DNA from: Streptomyces sp. CB01249
GTDB lineage: Bacteria; Actinomycetota; Actinomycetes; Streptomycetales; Streptomycetaceae
Length of the DNA: 64,000 nt
Reading direction: 5' to 3'
Assembly: GCF_001905735.1 (NCBI RefSeq)
Contig: NZ_LISW01000003.1
Location: 806,341-870,340, forward strand
Made by a program: the position numbers and the translations under genes. Of this stretch, positions 26,120-35,453 are shown piece after piece. The notes under the pieces are model-generated. The model saw only the letters and a list, made by a program, of their open reading frames with translations, was not told where the DNA came from and made no database searches. Position 1 is the stretch's first letter. The number at the start of each line of letters is the position of its first letter.

Positions 26120-28276
26120 ATGCCCCGGCTGAGTGTCATCATCCCTGTCCGTCGCGCCCGAGGAAGTCTGCGCGAGTGCCTGGAGTCGGTGCTCTCGCAG
26201 TCGTTCACGGACATCGAGGTCATCGGGGTGGACGACGGCGCACCGGACGGCTCGGGCCTGGTCCTGGACGAGTTCGCCGCGCGCGACAGCCGCGTCCGGG
26301 CCGTGCACCTGGAGCCGGGCGCCGGGGCGCACGGCCGGCGCAACGCCGGGATCGAGGAGGCCGCCGGCGAGTACGTCCTCTTCCTGGAGGGCCACTACGT
26401 CCAGCTGCCCGGCGCGCTCCAGGCCGTCGTGGACCGGCTGGACGCCACCGGCGACCCGGACGTGCTGCTGTTCGGCCACCAGAAGCGCCCCTTCCGCGGC
26501 AAGGTCCGCTCGACGCGGTCGCTGGAGAAGCTGGAGGGCATGCCCGAGGGCCCGTTCACCCTGGCGAAGCGCCCGGACCTCCTGGACATCGCCCCGGTCT
26601 CCTGGAACCGCGCGGTCCGCCGCGCCCTCCTGGAGCGCGAGACCGTGACCTTCGGCCCGGGCCCGCACGGCGAGCGGATGTACGCGCTGGCGACCGTCGC
26701 CGTCGCCGCCTCGGTGGCCACCCTGGGCACCGCCTGCGTCGAGCACCGCCAGCAGCGCCACCTGCCCGGCCTCGTGGACGACGTGGAGCCCCGGACGGGC
26801 TCGACCCCGCTGGAGCTGGTGGAGGCGTACGACGCGCTGATGACCTTCGTGGAGGCGCGCCCGGCCCTCAAGGATGTGCGCGGCCTCCTCTTCGACCGTG
26901 CGGTGCAGGAGCTGCTGTCCGCGTACCCGACGGTGACCAAGCGCCGCCGGCAGTACGTGGGCGCGGTCGGCGCGTTCCACGGTGCGCACCGCCCGGAGGG
27001 CTTCAAGTTCCCCGGCGGCGCCAAGGGGCTGCGCCCGCAGCTGATGGGCGGCGGCAAGTACACCGCGCTCGGCGCCCTGGACACCGCGCTCGCCACCCGC
27101 CGCAGCCTGCGCGCCGCGCCCAGCACGGCCCGCGCCAAGGCGAAGAAGCAGTTCACCAAGCGCTACTACAAGGCGCAGCGCAAGCTGCCCCTGGACCCGA
27201 AGCTGGCCGTGTACGCCGCCTACTGGAACCGCGGCGTGAGCTGCAACCCGGAGGCGATCTACCGCAAGGCGAAGGAGCTGGCGCCCGACATCCACGGCGT
27301 CTGGGTGGTGTCGAAGAAGAACGTGGACTCGGTGCCCAAGGGCATCGACTACGTGGTGCCCGGGACCCGCCGCTACTGGTCGGTGCTGGCCCGTGCCACA
27401 TACTTCTTCAACAACGTCAACTTCCCGGACCACCTGGTCAAGCGCCCCGGCCAGATCCATGTCATGACCCACCACGGCACCCCGCTGAAGATCATGGGCA
27501 TGGACCAGCAGAACTACCCGGCCGCCGCCCAGGGCCTCAACTTCGACCGGCTGCTGAAGCGCGTGGACCGCTGGGACTGGAGCGTCTCGGCCAACCCGCA
27601 CTCCACCGAGGTGTGGTCCCGCGCCTACCCGAGCGCGGCGCGCCCGCTGGAGACGGGCTACCCGCGCAACGACGTCTTCGCGACGGCCACCGAGGAGCAG
27701 ATCGCCAAGATCCGCGAGGACCTGGGCATCCGCCCCGGCCAGCGTGCCGTGCTCTACGCGCCGACCCACCGCGACTACGAGGCGGGCTTCACCAACCGCC
27801 TGGACCTGGACCGGTTCTGCGCGGCCGTCGGCCCGGACACCGTGGTCCTGATGCGCGCCCACTACTTCTACGGCGGCTCGGGCCTCCCGGAGAACGCGTC
27901 GGTCATCGACGTCTCCACGTACCCGCGCGTCGAGGACCTGTGCCTGGCGGCGGACGCGCTGGTCACCGACTACTCCTCGGTGATGTTCGACTACGCCCAC
28001 CTGAACCGCCCGATCGTGATCCTGGCCCCGGACTGGGAGACGTACCGCACGGTCCGCGGTGTCGTCTTCGACCTGCTGTCCGGGCAGCCGGGCGAGACGC
28101 CGGGTGCCGTGGCCACGGACACGGACCAGCTGGCGGCGATCTTCACCGACGGCAGCTGGAACAGCCCGGAGAACGAGGCGCTGCTGAAGGCGTTCAAGGA
28201 GCGTTTCTGCCCGTACGACGACGGCCGCGCCGCCGAGCGCGTGGTGCGCCGGGTGCTGCTGGGCGAGGACGCCTGA
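26120..28276 (+). CDS. GT2 / CDP-glycerol glycerophosphotransferase (TagF-like) fusion, 718 aa
   Basis: A 718-residue enzyme. Residues 1-210 are a GT2-like domain (LSVIIPVRRARGSL, GVDDGAPDGSG, with the second acidic motif weak: FLEGHY instead of DxD). Residues 390-715 are a TagF-type polyol-phosphate transferase: HHGTPLKIMG, YAPTHRD and VTDYSSVMFDYA carry the His and Ser/Thr residues of the family. Such proteins build glycerol- or ribitol-phosphate chains of teichoic acids from CDP-polyols. The degraded DxD in the GT2 half suggests that half may be inactive. It is transcribed away from the rest of the glycopolymer genes and converges on the EamA gene. Confidence 0.9.
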   Translation: MPRLSVIIPVRRARGSLRECLESVLSQSFTDIEVIGVDDGAPDGSGLVLDEFAARDSRVRAVHLEPGAGAHGRRNAGIEEAAGEYVLFLEGHYVQLPGALQAVVDRLDATGDPDVLLFGHQKRPFRGKVRSTRSLEKLEGMPEGPFTLAKRPDLLDIAPVSWNRAVRRALLERETVTFGPGPHGERMYALATVAVAASVATLGTACVEHRQQRHLPGLVDDVEPRTGSTPLELVEAYDALMTFVEARPALKDVRGLLFDRAVQELLSAYPTVTKRRRQYVGAVGAFHGAHRPEGFKFPGGAKGLRPQLMGGGKYTALGALDTALATRRSLRAAPSTARAKAKKQFTKRYYKAQRKLPLDPKLAVYAAYWNRGVSCNPEAIYRKAKELAPDIHGVWVVSKKNVDSVPKGIDYVVPGTRRYWSVLARATYFFNNVNFPDHLVKRPGQIHVMTHHGTPLKIMGMDQQNYPAAAQGLNFDRLLKRVDRWDWSVSANPHSTEVWSRAYPSAARPLETGYPRNDVFATATEEQIAKIREDLGIRPGQRAVLYAPTHRDYEAGFTNRLDLDRFCAAVGPDTVVLMRAHYFYGGSGLPENASVIDVSTYPRVEDLCLAADALVTDYSSVMFDYAHLNRPIVILAPDWETYRTVRGVVFDLLSGQPGETPGAVATDTDQLAAIFTDGSWNSPENEALLKAFKERFCPYDDGRAAERVVRRVLLGEDA

Positions 28277-28295
28277 GCCGTACGACCCGTACGAC

Positions 28296-28341
28296 GCCGA
28301 GGGGCCCGTCACCGGAACGTTCCGGCGGCGGGCCCCTCGGC
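28296..28341. terminator. Bidirectional terminator between convergent genes
   Basis: A perfect 13-bp stem (28296-28308 with 28329-28341) contains a second palindrome in its loop (28312-28325). It can serve the TagF-like gene and the EamA gene. Confidence 0.85.
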
Positions 28342-28350
28342 GTACCGTCG

Positions 28351-28803
28351 CTAGCCCTGCTGACCGGCCATGACCGTGATCAGGCCGACCACCACGAGCA
28401 GCGAGCCGCCCCAGGTCCACAGCGAGGTCCGCTCGTGCAGCACGGTCGCCCCGGCCAGCACGATCAGCAGGTAGCCGAGCGCGTTGAAGGGGTACGCGAC
28501 GGAGAGCGGCACCTTGGCCAGCGTCGTCATCCAGGCGAGCGCGGACACCGCGAAGACCAGCAGCCCGAACACGACCCAGGGGCTGCCCGCGGCACGCAGG
28601 GCGACGGAACCGCCGTCGCGCCCGGCGGCGGCCGCGGCGCCCTTCATCCCGTGCTTGAGCATGATCTGGCCGCCCGCCGACGAGAACACGGCGAACAGGA
28701 GCAGCAGCACACTGGGGAGGGTCAAGGACTTGCTCCTGACTGCGGGGGCGGGGGGTTCGGGCGCCGGGGCGGGCGCGGGTCCGGGGCGGGGCGCCTCAGA
28801 CAC
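28351..28803 (-). CDS. Small EamA/DMT-type membrane protein, ArnE/ArnF-like
   Basis: A 150-residue protein: a Pro/Ala-rich cytoplasmic start (to about residue 25), then four membrane helices with the motif G-G-Q-I-M-L-K-H-G early and an A-Y-P-F-N-A-L-G-Y-L motif in the third helix. This four-helix size is that of ArnE/ArnF and of SMR proteins, not the ten-helix DMT exporters. ArnE/F flip undecaprenyl-phosphate-aminoarabinose. Here the start GTG at 28803 overlaps the stop of the GT2-methyltransferase gene by 8 nt, so a role in flipping the lipid-linked sugar made by that enzyme is likely (inference). Confidence 0.85.
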   Translation of the reverse strand: MSEAPRPGPAPAPAPEPPAPAVRSKSLTLPSVLLLLFAVFSSAGGQIMLKHGMKGAAAAAGRDGGSVALRAAGSPWVVFGLLVFAVSALAWMTTLAKVPLSVAYPFNALGYLLIVLAGATVLHERTSLWTWGGSLLVVVGLITVMAGQQG

Positions 28804-30310
28804 CGACCCGGTCGGCGGGGACGTACTGTCGGTTGAGGATGTCCTGTACATCGACGTGCTCTCCAGCGATGATCGTCTCGGCCGCGTGCGGGGTGAGCAG
28901 CGCGACGTGCTGATAGCCGAACAGCGTCGGCCGGACGCGGGTCAGCAGCCTCGACGCCCCGCCGAGCACGGCGGCGAGCGGTCCCCGGCCGAGCAGCGAC
29001 CAGAACGGCGCGCCGGTGGAGGAGAGTTCGAGGACGTCGTAGCCGGCGGCGCGCACGGTGCGGCGCAGGCTGGCCCGGGTGAAGAAGCGCAGATGCGTTT
29101 CGTCGAGGATGCCCCGGCGGTCGTAGTCGAAGGCGCCGACGGCGACCCGCAGCCGGGAGTACCAGTGGCTGAAGTTGGGAACGGACAGCAGCATCCGGCC
29201 GCCCGGCCGCAGCACGGACGCCGCCTCGGCGAGGACGCGTTCGGGGCGTGACAGGTGCTCGATGACGTCACCGGCCACCACGTAGTCGAAGCCGGTTCCG
29301 GCCTCGGCGGGCAGCCCCTTCTCCAGGTTGGCGAGGTGGAAGTGGCTGCACCGGTCGCGGACGCCGGGCACCTCCACGTAGTCGACGCCGGTCACCTCGT
29401 GGCCCAGGGACTCCAGCCGCTCGGCGAACAGCCCGCCGGAGCAGCCGAGGTCGAGGACGCGGCCGGGGGGCAGCGCGCGCATCTTGTCCAGGATGACCGC
29501 GTGCGAGGAGCCGTCGCCCTCCTTGAAGGCGTACTCGACGGGCTTGGGGATCCACCGGCAGGTCCCGAACCCCTTGACGGCCAGCCGGTATTCGAGGACG
29601 TCCTTGACCACGTCCTTGGCGTACTTCATGCCGTTGACGTAGCAGATCTCGTCGCCGTAGTAGGTGGGGACGGGGATCTCCTTGATCCGCATGCCCGCGT
29701 TCAGCAGCTGCACGATGATCTGGGTGTCGAAGTCGAAGGCGTCGGTGTTCCGGTCGACCGGCAGCTGCTTGAGGGCCGCGACGCTGTACGCGCGGTAGCC
29801 GGAGTGGAATTCGGTGAGGTCCGAGCCCAGGAGGCCGTTCTCCAGCCGGGTGAGGATGCGGTTGCCGAGCCACTTGTACATCGGCATGCCGCCCTTGAGC
29901 GCGCTGCCGGACGTCATCATCCGGGACCCGAACACGGCTTCGCACTCGCCGCGTTCGATCGGTGCGACCATCTCGGGCAGCAGCTCGGGGGCGTACTGCC
30001 CGTCGCCGTGCAGCAGCACGATGATGTCGAGTCCGTGCTCGGCGGCCAGCGCGTATCCGGCCTTCTGGTTGCCGCCGTAGCCGAGGTTCTTGGTGTGCCG
30101 CATCACGACGGTGCGGGGCATGCCCTCGGCCTGCGACCAGCGGCAGCCCGCCGTGAAGGTGGCGTCGTGACTCGCGTCGTCGAGGATGAGGATCTCTTCG
30201 ATCCGCGACCGGAAGTCCTCCGGGATCCGGTCGAGGGTCTTCTCCAGCGTTGTCTCCGCGTTGTACGCGACCACCAGGATGCCGATCCTGGGGCTCGGGC
30301 TTTCCTTCAC
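28796..30310 (-). CDS. Bifunctional GT2 glycosyltransferase / SAM-dependent methyltransferase
   Basis: A 504-residue fusion. Residues 8-240 are a GT2 domain of the polyprenyl-phosphate sugar synthase (DPM/ArnC) kind: GILVVAYNAE, LDDASHD, LLHGDGQY and F-H-S-G-Y-R-A-Y. Residues 270-430 are a class I methyltransferase: VLDLGCSGG, TGVDYVE, AGDVIEHL and LLSVPN. There are no membrane helices. The GT2 half probably puts a sugar on a polyprenyl phosphate; the methyltransferase probably methylates that sugar or its nucleotide form. The upstream neighbour (40 nt) is a GT-C transferase and the downstream one (8-nt overlap) an ArnE/F-like flippase. The architecture is known in databases, but I know of no characterised member. 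Confidence 0.92.
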   Translation of the reverse strand: MKESPSPRIGILVVAYNAETTLEKTLDRIPEDFRSRIEEILILDDASHDATFTAGCRWSQAEGMPRTVVMRHTKNLGYGGNQKAGYALAAEHGLDIIVLLHGDGQYAPELLPEMVAPIERGECEAVFGSRMMTSGSALKGGMPMYKWLGNRILTRLENGLLGSDLTEFHSGYRAYSVAALKQLPVDRNTDAFDFDTQIIVQLLNAGMRIKEIPVPTYYGDEICYVNGMKYAKDVVKDVLEYRLAVKGFGTCRWIPKPVEYAFKEGDGSSHAVILDKMRALPPGRVLDLGCSGGLFAERLESLGHEVTGVDYVEVPGVRDRCSHFHLANLEKGLPAEAGTGFDYVVAGDVIEHLSRPERVLAEAASVLRPGGRMLLSVPNFSHWYSRLRVAVGAFDYDRRGILDETHLRFFTRASLRRTVRAAGYDVLELSSTGAPFWSLLGRGPLAAVLGGASRLLTRVRPTLFGYQHVALLTPHAAETIIAGEHVDVQDILNRQYVPADRVGV

Positions 30311-30350
30311 GGGGCGTTCTCCAGTTGCGGTCGGGGACGGGGTTGCGGGA

Positions 30351-31580
30351 TCAGTCGACGGTGGAGCAGGAGCGGAATTCCGTACGGGGTGCGGAGACCG
30401 TTGCCCGCTCGGCGGGGAGGGCGTCCGGGGGCGTGGCGAGGATGCGGCGGGCGCCGGTGAGCAGGCCCGCCGCCAGGACGAACCAGCCGGCCGCGCCCAG
30501 GTACAGCACGGGCTCGCTCCAGCGCACGGCGGACCGCCCGCTGTAGCCGAGGACGGCGACCAGGCCGACGACCGCGCTGTACGCGAACCCTTCGACCGGG
30601 CCGAGCACGAACATCCCGGCGGCGGCCCAGGTCAGGTACTGGAGTCCGGACGCGGTGGAGAGGAGCAGCAGCAGCCCCAGCGTGACGGCGACGACGCCGG
30701 GCGCCTCGGCGGGCCGCAGCCAGGCGAGCCGGATCCCGGCGGCCACGCAGAGCAGCACGAAGAGGAAGTGGCCGCCGCCCTGCATGAAGGCGATGACCGG
30801 CTCGGGCATCCCGAGGACGTCCGCGAACCGGACGAGCCCCCACAGCCGGTAGCTGCCGCCCGCGTACTCCAGGACGTTGTGCGTCAGGTCCAGGGGCACG
30901 GTCACGAGCGCCGGTCCCCACACGAGCGCGGTGACCCCGGCGAACCCGGCGGCGAAGCGGACCAGGACCGGCCGCCCGCCGCGCAGCGCGGCGACGAAGA
31001 GGGCCGGGATCACCACGACCGGGATGAACTTGACGCTGATCGAGAGCGCCGCCGCGAGTCCCGCCGCGAGCGGCGCCTTCCGGTCGGCCAGGAGGTGGGC
31101 GGCGGCCAGCGCGAAGGCGACGGCGACCGCGTCGGTGTTGCCGTGGTAGCCGGAGGTCGCGATGAGCACCGGGCTGACGGCGACGCCGATGCCGCAGAGC
31201 ATCGCGGTGCGCACGGTGGCGCGGCGGCGGACGATCTCGAACACGAGGACCGCGCAGGCGAAGTCGGCGGCCGACGCGGGGACGCGGATCAGCGTGGCGA
31301 AGGAGAAGCCGAGTTCGGTGAGGCGGTCGAGGCCCAGCAGCATCCACCCGGCCAGCGGCGGGTGGTTGTAGACGGGGAGCCCGGGCAGCGGGTGCGCGTA
31401 GATGCGGACGGGGCCGTACCCGGTGATGGCCTTCGCGAACCCCGCGAAGATCCGCACGTCGGCGGGGCCGGGCGAGTTGGCCGCGATGATCATGCGGGTG
31501 AGGAGGCCCGCGGTCGCCGCGACGAGCACGGCGGCCCTGGCCCGCCGCACGTCCGTTTCGCCCCACATTCGGATACCCAT
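30351..31580 (-). CDS. GT-C polyprenyl-phosphate-sugar dependent glycosyltransferase (GT87/DUF2029-like)
   Basis: A 409-residue integral membrane protein with about ten helices. The first outer loop has the acidic motif P-G-P-A-D-V-R-I-F expected of GT-C enzymes, followed by YNHPPLAGW, typical of the mannosyltransferase-like GT87 group. GT-C enzymes take sugars from polyprenyl phosphates on the outer face of the membrane. With the adjacent lipid-sugar synthase and flippase it would complete a three-step decoration pathway. The ATG at 31580 is used; it lacks a clear ribosome site, and a TTG at 31598, an ATG at 31568 or a GTG at about 31556 cannot be excluded. Confidence 0.88.
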   Translation of the reverse strand: MGIRMWGETDVRRARAAVLVAATAGLLTRMIIAANSPGPADVRIFAGFAKAITGYGPVRIYAHPLPGLPVYNHPPLAGWMLLGLDRLTELGFSFATLIRVPASAADFACAVLVFEIVRRRATVRTAMLCGIGVAVSPVLIATSGYHGNTDAVAVAFALAAAHLLADRKAPLAAGLAAALSISVKFIPVVVIPALFVAALRGGRPVLVRFAAGFAGVTALVWGPALVTVPLDLTHNVLEYAGGSYRLWGLVRFADVLGMPEPVIAFMQGGGHFLFVLLCVAAGIRLAWLRPAEAPGVVAVTLGLLLLLSTASGLQYLTWAAAGMFVLGPVEGFAYSAVVGLVAVLGYSGRSAVRWSEPVLYLGAAGWFVLAAGLLTGARRILATPPDALPAERATVSAPRTEFRSCSTVD

Positions 31581-31662
31581 GAAAGCAGAACGTAGCAAGG
31601 CGGCGACGCTATGCGACGCAGCGAATCGTCACCGTGGCGTAAACACCGGCCCCGGAAACGCC

Positions 31663-31694
31663 GATGCCCGGCCGGTGCGGACCGGCCGGGCATC
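31663..31694 (-). terminator. Hairpin terminator of the large TagF-like gene
   Basis: A perfect 14-bp stem (31663-31676 with 31681-31694) and a GCGG loop begin 20 nt beyond the stop codon. Confidence 0.8.
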
Positions 31695-31713
31695 GTGGCT
31701 CCCTCAGGGGCGG

Positions 31714-34700
31714 CTACAGCATGCGGTCGACCACGCGGGCGGTGGCCCGGCCGTCGTCCAGGTCGCAGAAGTCGTGCCGGAACTGCTCGTACGCCTTGGC
31801 GTGTCCGGCGATGGCCTTCTCCGGGTCCTTCAGCGCGGCGATCAGGTCGTCGGAGCCCGGGATCAGGGGTCCGGGCGCCCGCTTCTCGAAGTCGAAGCTG
31901 AACCCGCGCAGCGTGTCGCGGTAGTGCTCCAGGTCGTACGTGTGGAAGAGCATCGGCCGCCCGGTCTGGGCGAAGTCGAACATCAGCGAGGAGTAGTCGG
32001 TGACCAGGGCGTCGCTGATGAGCATGAGCTCGCCGACGTCCGGGTAGCGCGAGACGTCCTTGACGAAGCCCGTACCGCTGTCCGGGAGCCGGTCGGTGAC
32101 CATGTAGTGGCGGCGCACCAGGAGCACGGTGTCCTCGCCGAGTTCGCGCTCGGCGGCGGCCAGGTCGAGCTGGAGGCCGAGCGAGTAGCGCCCGCCGCCG
32201 AGGCGCTGGTCCTCGCGCCACGTCGGTGCGTACAGGACGACGCGCTTGCCGGCCGGGATGCCCAGCTTCTCGCGCACCGCGGTGGCGACCTTGGCGCGGT
32301 CCGCGGCGTGGAAGATGTCGTTGCGCGGGTAGCCGCACTCCAGCACCTCGCCCTCGAAGCCGAAGGAGCGGCGCAGGACGGGCGTGGAGTACGTGTTCGG
32401 CGAGACCAGGAAGTTCCACTGCTTGGCCCGCTCGGCGAGGGTCGCGATGTACCCGGCGTTCGCCTGGGCGGTGCCCGCGAGTTCGAGGCCGATGCGCTTG
32501 AGCGGGGTGCCGTGCCAGGTCTGGACGACCGTCTGGTCCTCGCGGCGCACGAACCACTCGGGCAGCTGCGTGTTGGTGACGATGTAGCGGCTGCGGGCCA
32601 GCGCCTCGTGCCAGGCGGCCGAGCCCTGCTCGACGGCGGTGGTGCCCTCGGGGACGATCGCCTGCTGGTCGCGGACGACCCAGATGTGCTCCACCTCGGT
32701 GCCCCGGCGCACCAGCTCCTCGTACACCGCGCGCGGCGAGTCCGAGTACTGGCGGCCGTCGAAGGTGCTGTAGAGCGCGGCCGCGCGCAGCGGCTCGGAG
32801 CGCTGGGCCGCGTACGCCTCGCTCAGCAGGCGCTTGGCGCGCGGGCCGCGCTCGGCGGCGCTGAGCACGGAGCCGGAGACGACGAGGAGCTGGTCGCCGA
32901 AGCGGCGCTCCAGGGTGTAGTCGCGGCCGCCGAGCGTGCGGGTGGCGGGCAGGGTGTGGAAGGCGGAGGCGGGGAGCCGCAGCGCGCGGTCTCCGCTCTC
33001 GTCGGCGGCGCCCTTGTCCCGGAAGAAGAAGTACCAGTTGCCCTCGCCGAGCGGCACGGCGCCGCCCGGTCCCTCCACGGCGTCCGGCCGCAGCTCGGCC
33101 CGGAAGCGGCGGGCGCTCTCCGGTCCGGTGAACTCGACCGGGAAGACCTGCTCCTCGCGGTGGGCGCTGTTCTGCGCGATCAGCTCGACCGGGTGGGCCG
33201 GGTCCTCGGGGTAGGTGCCCTCCAGGAAGAGCCGGCCGTCGTCCGTCCAGCTGGCCAGCTCGACGGCGGGCTGCACGGGGCGGTCGCCGATCACCAGGTT
33301 GCCGCGCGCGCTGACGGTGAGGGCCAGCTCGCGGCGGCCGCCGTCCGAACCGTCGGCGAGCGGGTAGCGGCCGGGGTGGACCGAGCCGGGGGCGTCGAGC
33401 GACGCCTTCAGGCCCGTACCGACGAGGTGGATGCTGTACGCGACGTTCTTCGGGGCGTCCTCGCCGGTGGGGCGGTTCTCCTCGACCGCGGCGAGCGGCA
33501 GCTCGGCGGTGAAGCGGTTCCAGCCGGCGCCCGCGCCGGTGCCCACGGTGACGGGGACCTCGACGGTGGTCTTGCTGGCGCCGTGCGTCAGGACCAGGGT
33601 CAGCTCGTCCTTGACGAGGCGGGCGCGGACCACGCCGGACACCTTGACGGTGCCGGGCCGCTCGCCCGGGCCGTGGGTCTCGAAGCGGGCGTCGACGCGC
33701 TCGGAGTGCAGCACCAGCTTGTCGCCCTCGAAGGCGGAAGCGATGCGGTGGTCGCCGTCGGGGCGGTGGACGGGCGGCGCGACGGACGCCTCGCGGACCG
33801 AGGGGAAGGAGCGGCGCAGCAGACCGCCCCGGGCGATGCCCACCTGGAACTGGAAGGTGAGCTGCTTGGGGCCGCTGTCTCCCTGGATGCGGAGCTTGGA
33901 GGCGTCCACGGAGGTCTCGAAACCGGCGCGGTGGTAGTCGTGCAGGCTCTGCCGGGAGCGGGCGGTGGCCTCGGGCTCGTCGGTGCGGCGCAGCCGGAGC
34001 GGGACGACGTGGCGGCGGCCGGCGCGCAGCCAGCCGATCCGGAACTCACTGGCCCCGGAGCTGACCGGCAGGTTGCGGATGTACGCGTAGCCGCTGAGGT
34101 GCAGCTTGCCGTCGCGCCACTGGGCGTCGCGCAGCCGGGCGGCGAGCGGCAGGTCGCGGTCGCCGACGCGCGCCACGGGGGCGGGCAGCGGCCGGGTGAG
34201 CACGGGGTAGTGGGCCACACGCTTGCGCATGCCGCTGACCTCGAACGCGCCGGGCTCCCGCTTCTCCTGGAGGAGCAGCGCCAGCAGCTCGTCCATGCGG
34301 TGCTCGCGCACCAGGTACCACATCACGCGCAGGCGCAGCGGCAGCCCGTCGAGCACCGAGGGGTCGACCTGGTCGATGAACTTGTTGGTGTACGTGAGGA
34401 ACGCGTCCCGGTACTCCTGGTCACCGTCCGGCAGGACCTCCATGAAGTACCAGAGGTCGTTGGCCAGCGCGTGCGCCTCGTAGTGGTTCTTGTCGGCGGG
34501 GGTGCGGTTCTCCGCCAGGAACTCGGACACGCCCTGGACGTGGGCGACGCGGTCGTGGATGCCGCGGACGACGGCCCGGCTGGTGGTGATGGAGCCGGGG
34601 CGGTCGCGCCAGTAGTAGACGGGGTCCTTGACGATGTCGACCGAGCCGGCCAGGAAGTGGGCGGGCAGCACGACGGGGATGTCCTCGTACAGCGCGCCGA

Positions 34701-35247
34701 CCGGGAAGGCGAACTCGTGCTTGTCCCAGAAGGAGCGGCGGAAGACCTTGTTGCAGGCGATGCGGTCGCCGAGGAGGTCCAGGTCGCGCGAGACGTGGGT
34801 GCGCTGGCGCGTGGTGGCCATCGGCTTGCGGAACATCGGCGACTGCACCAGCTTGCCGCCGGCGCGCAGCCGCAGGACGTTGCCGGACGCCAGGTCCGAG
34901 CCGGTCTCCTCCAGCGATTCGACCAGCAGCTCGTAGGCGTTCGGCGGGATGATGTCGTCGCTGTCGCAGAAGGCCAGGTAGCGGCTCTCCGGGTGGGCGT
35001 TGCGGAAGCCGGTGTTACGGGCGTGCCCCAGTCCGCCGTTCTTCTGCCTGACCAGCTTGAAGCGGTCGTCGCTCGCGGCGAACTCGGCCGCCAGCGCGGC
35101 GCTGCCGTCGGTGGACCCGTCGTCGACCATCACCACCTCGAGGTCGGTCATGGTCTGCTCCGCGAGGGACTTCAGACAGTCCGTCAGGAAGAGTTCCACG
35201 TTGTAGACGGGGACAACGACACTGAGCCGTGGCGGCATGTTGAGCAC
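31714..35247 (-). CDS. Giant GT2 / TagF-like glycerophosphotransferase, 1177 aa
   Basis: A 1177-residue protein with three parts. Residues 5-210 form an intact GT2 domain (VVVPVYNVE, VDDGSTDGS, FCDSDD). Residues from about 360 to 790 form a long beta-rich middle section with no motif I recognise. Residues about 800-1170 are a TagF-type transferase (TWHGTPLKRIG, YAPTWRED, VTDYSSLMFDFA). It probably polymerises a teichoic-acid-like chain with glycosyl side groups. It is much longer than staphylococcal TagF (about 720 residues). The start is GTG 35247 or ATG 35238; neither has a strong ribosome site. It is separated from the GT-C operon by a terminator. Confidence 0.92.
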   Translation of the reverse strand: MLNMPPRLSVVVPVYNVELFLTDCLKSLAEQTMTDLEVVMVDDGSTDGSAALAAEFAASDDRFKLVRQKNGGLGHARNTGFRNAHPESRYLAFCDSDDIIPPNAYELLVESLEETGSDLASGNVLRLRAGGKLVQSPMFRKPMATTRQRTHVSRDLDLLGDRIACNKVFRRSFWDKHEFAFPVGALYEDIPVVLPAHFLAGSVDIVKDPVYYWRDRPGSITTSRAVVRGIHDRVAHVQGVSEFLAENRTPADKNHYEAHALANDLWYFMEVLPDGDQEYRDAFLTYTNKFIDQVDPSVLDGLPLRLRVMWYLVREHRMDELLALLLQEKREPGAFEVSGMRKRVAHYPVLTRPLPAPVARVGDRDLPLAARLRDAQWRDGKLHLSGYAYIRNLPVSSGASEFRIGWLRAGRRHVVPLRLRRTDEPEATARSRQSLHDYHRAGFETSVDASKLRIQGDSGPKQLTFQFQVGIARGGLLRRSFPSVREASVAPPVHRPDGDHRIASAFEGDKLVLHSERVDARFETHGPGERPGTVKVSGVVRARLVKDELTLVLTHGASKTTVEVPVTVGTGAGAGWNRFTAELPLAAVEENRPTGEDAPKNVAYSIHLVGTGLKASLDAPGSVHPGRYPLADGSDGGRRELALTVSARGNLVIGDRPVQPAVELASWTDDGRLFLEGTYPEDPAHPVELIAQNSAHREEQVFPVEFTGPESARRFRAELRPDAVEGPGGAVPLGEGNWYFFFRDKGAADESGDRALRLPASAFHTLPATRTLGGRDYTLERRFGDQLLVVSGSVLSAAERGPRAKRLLSEAYAAQRSEPLRAAALYSTFDGRQYSDSPRAVYEELVRRGTEVEHIWVVRDQQAIVPEGTTAVEQGSAAWHEALARSRYIVTNTQLPEWFVRREDQTVVQTWHGTPLKRIGLELAGTAQANAGYIATLAERAKQWNFLVSPNTYSTPVLRRSFGFEGEVLECGYPRNDIFHAADRAKVATAVREKLGIPAGKRVVLYAPTWREDQRLGGGRYSLGLQLDLAAAERELGEDTVLLVRRHYMVTDRLPDSGTGFVKDVSRYPDVGELMLISDALVTDYSSLMFDFAQTGRPMLFHTYDLEHYRDTLRGFSFDFEKRAPGPLIPGSDDLIAALKDPEKAIAGHAKAYEQFRHDFCDLDDGRATARVVDRML

Positions 35248-35453
35248 GTCCGTTCATCAAGGGCCTGGCTATCCGTAGGGCTCAACCGCAGGGGCGGTCG
35301 GGGGTCACCGGTTACGGTCCCGAACGAGTGACTGCGCCTGCACCGTGCTCGCCCCGTGCACATGCTCCGGAAGGCCCGGTGGGCGGCCCGCCCACCAGAT
35401 TAACCGATCGAAGGGTGACCCCTACAAGCACGCTGGCACACCCCCGCGAGCCC

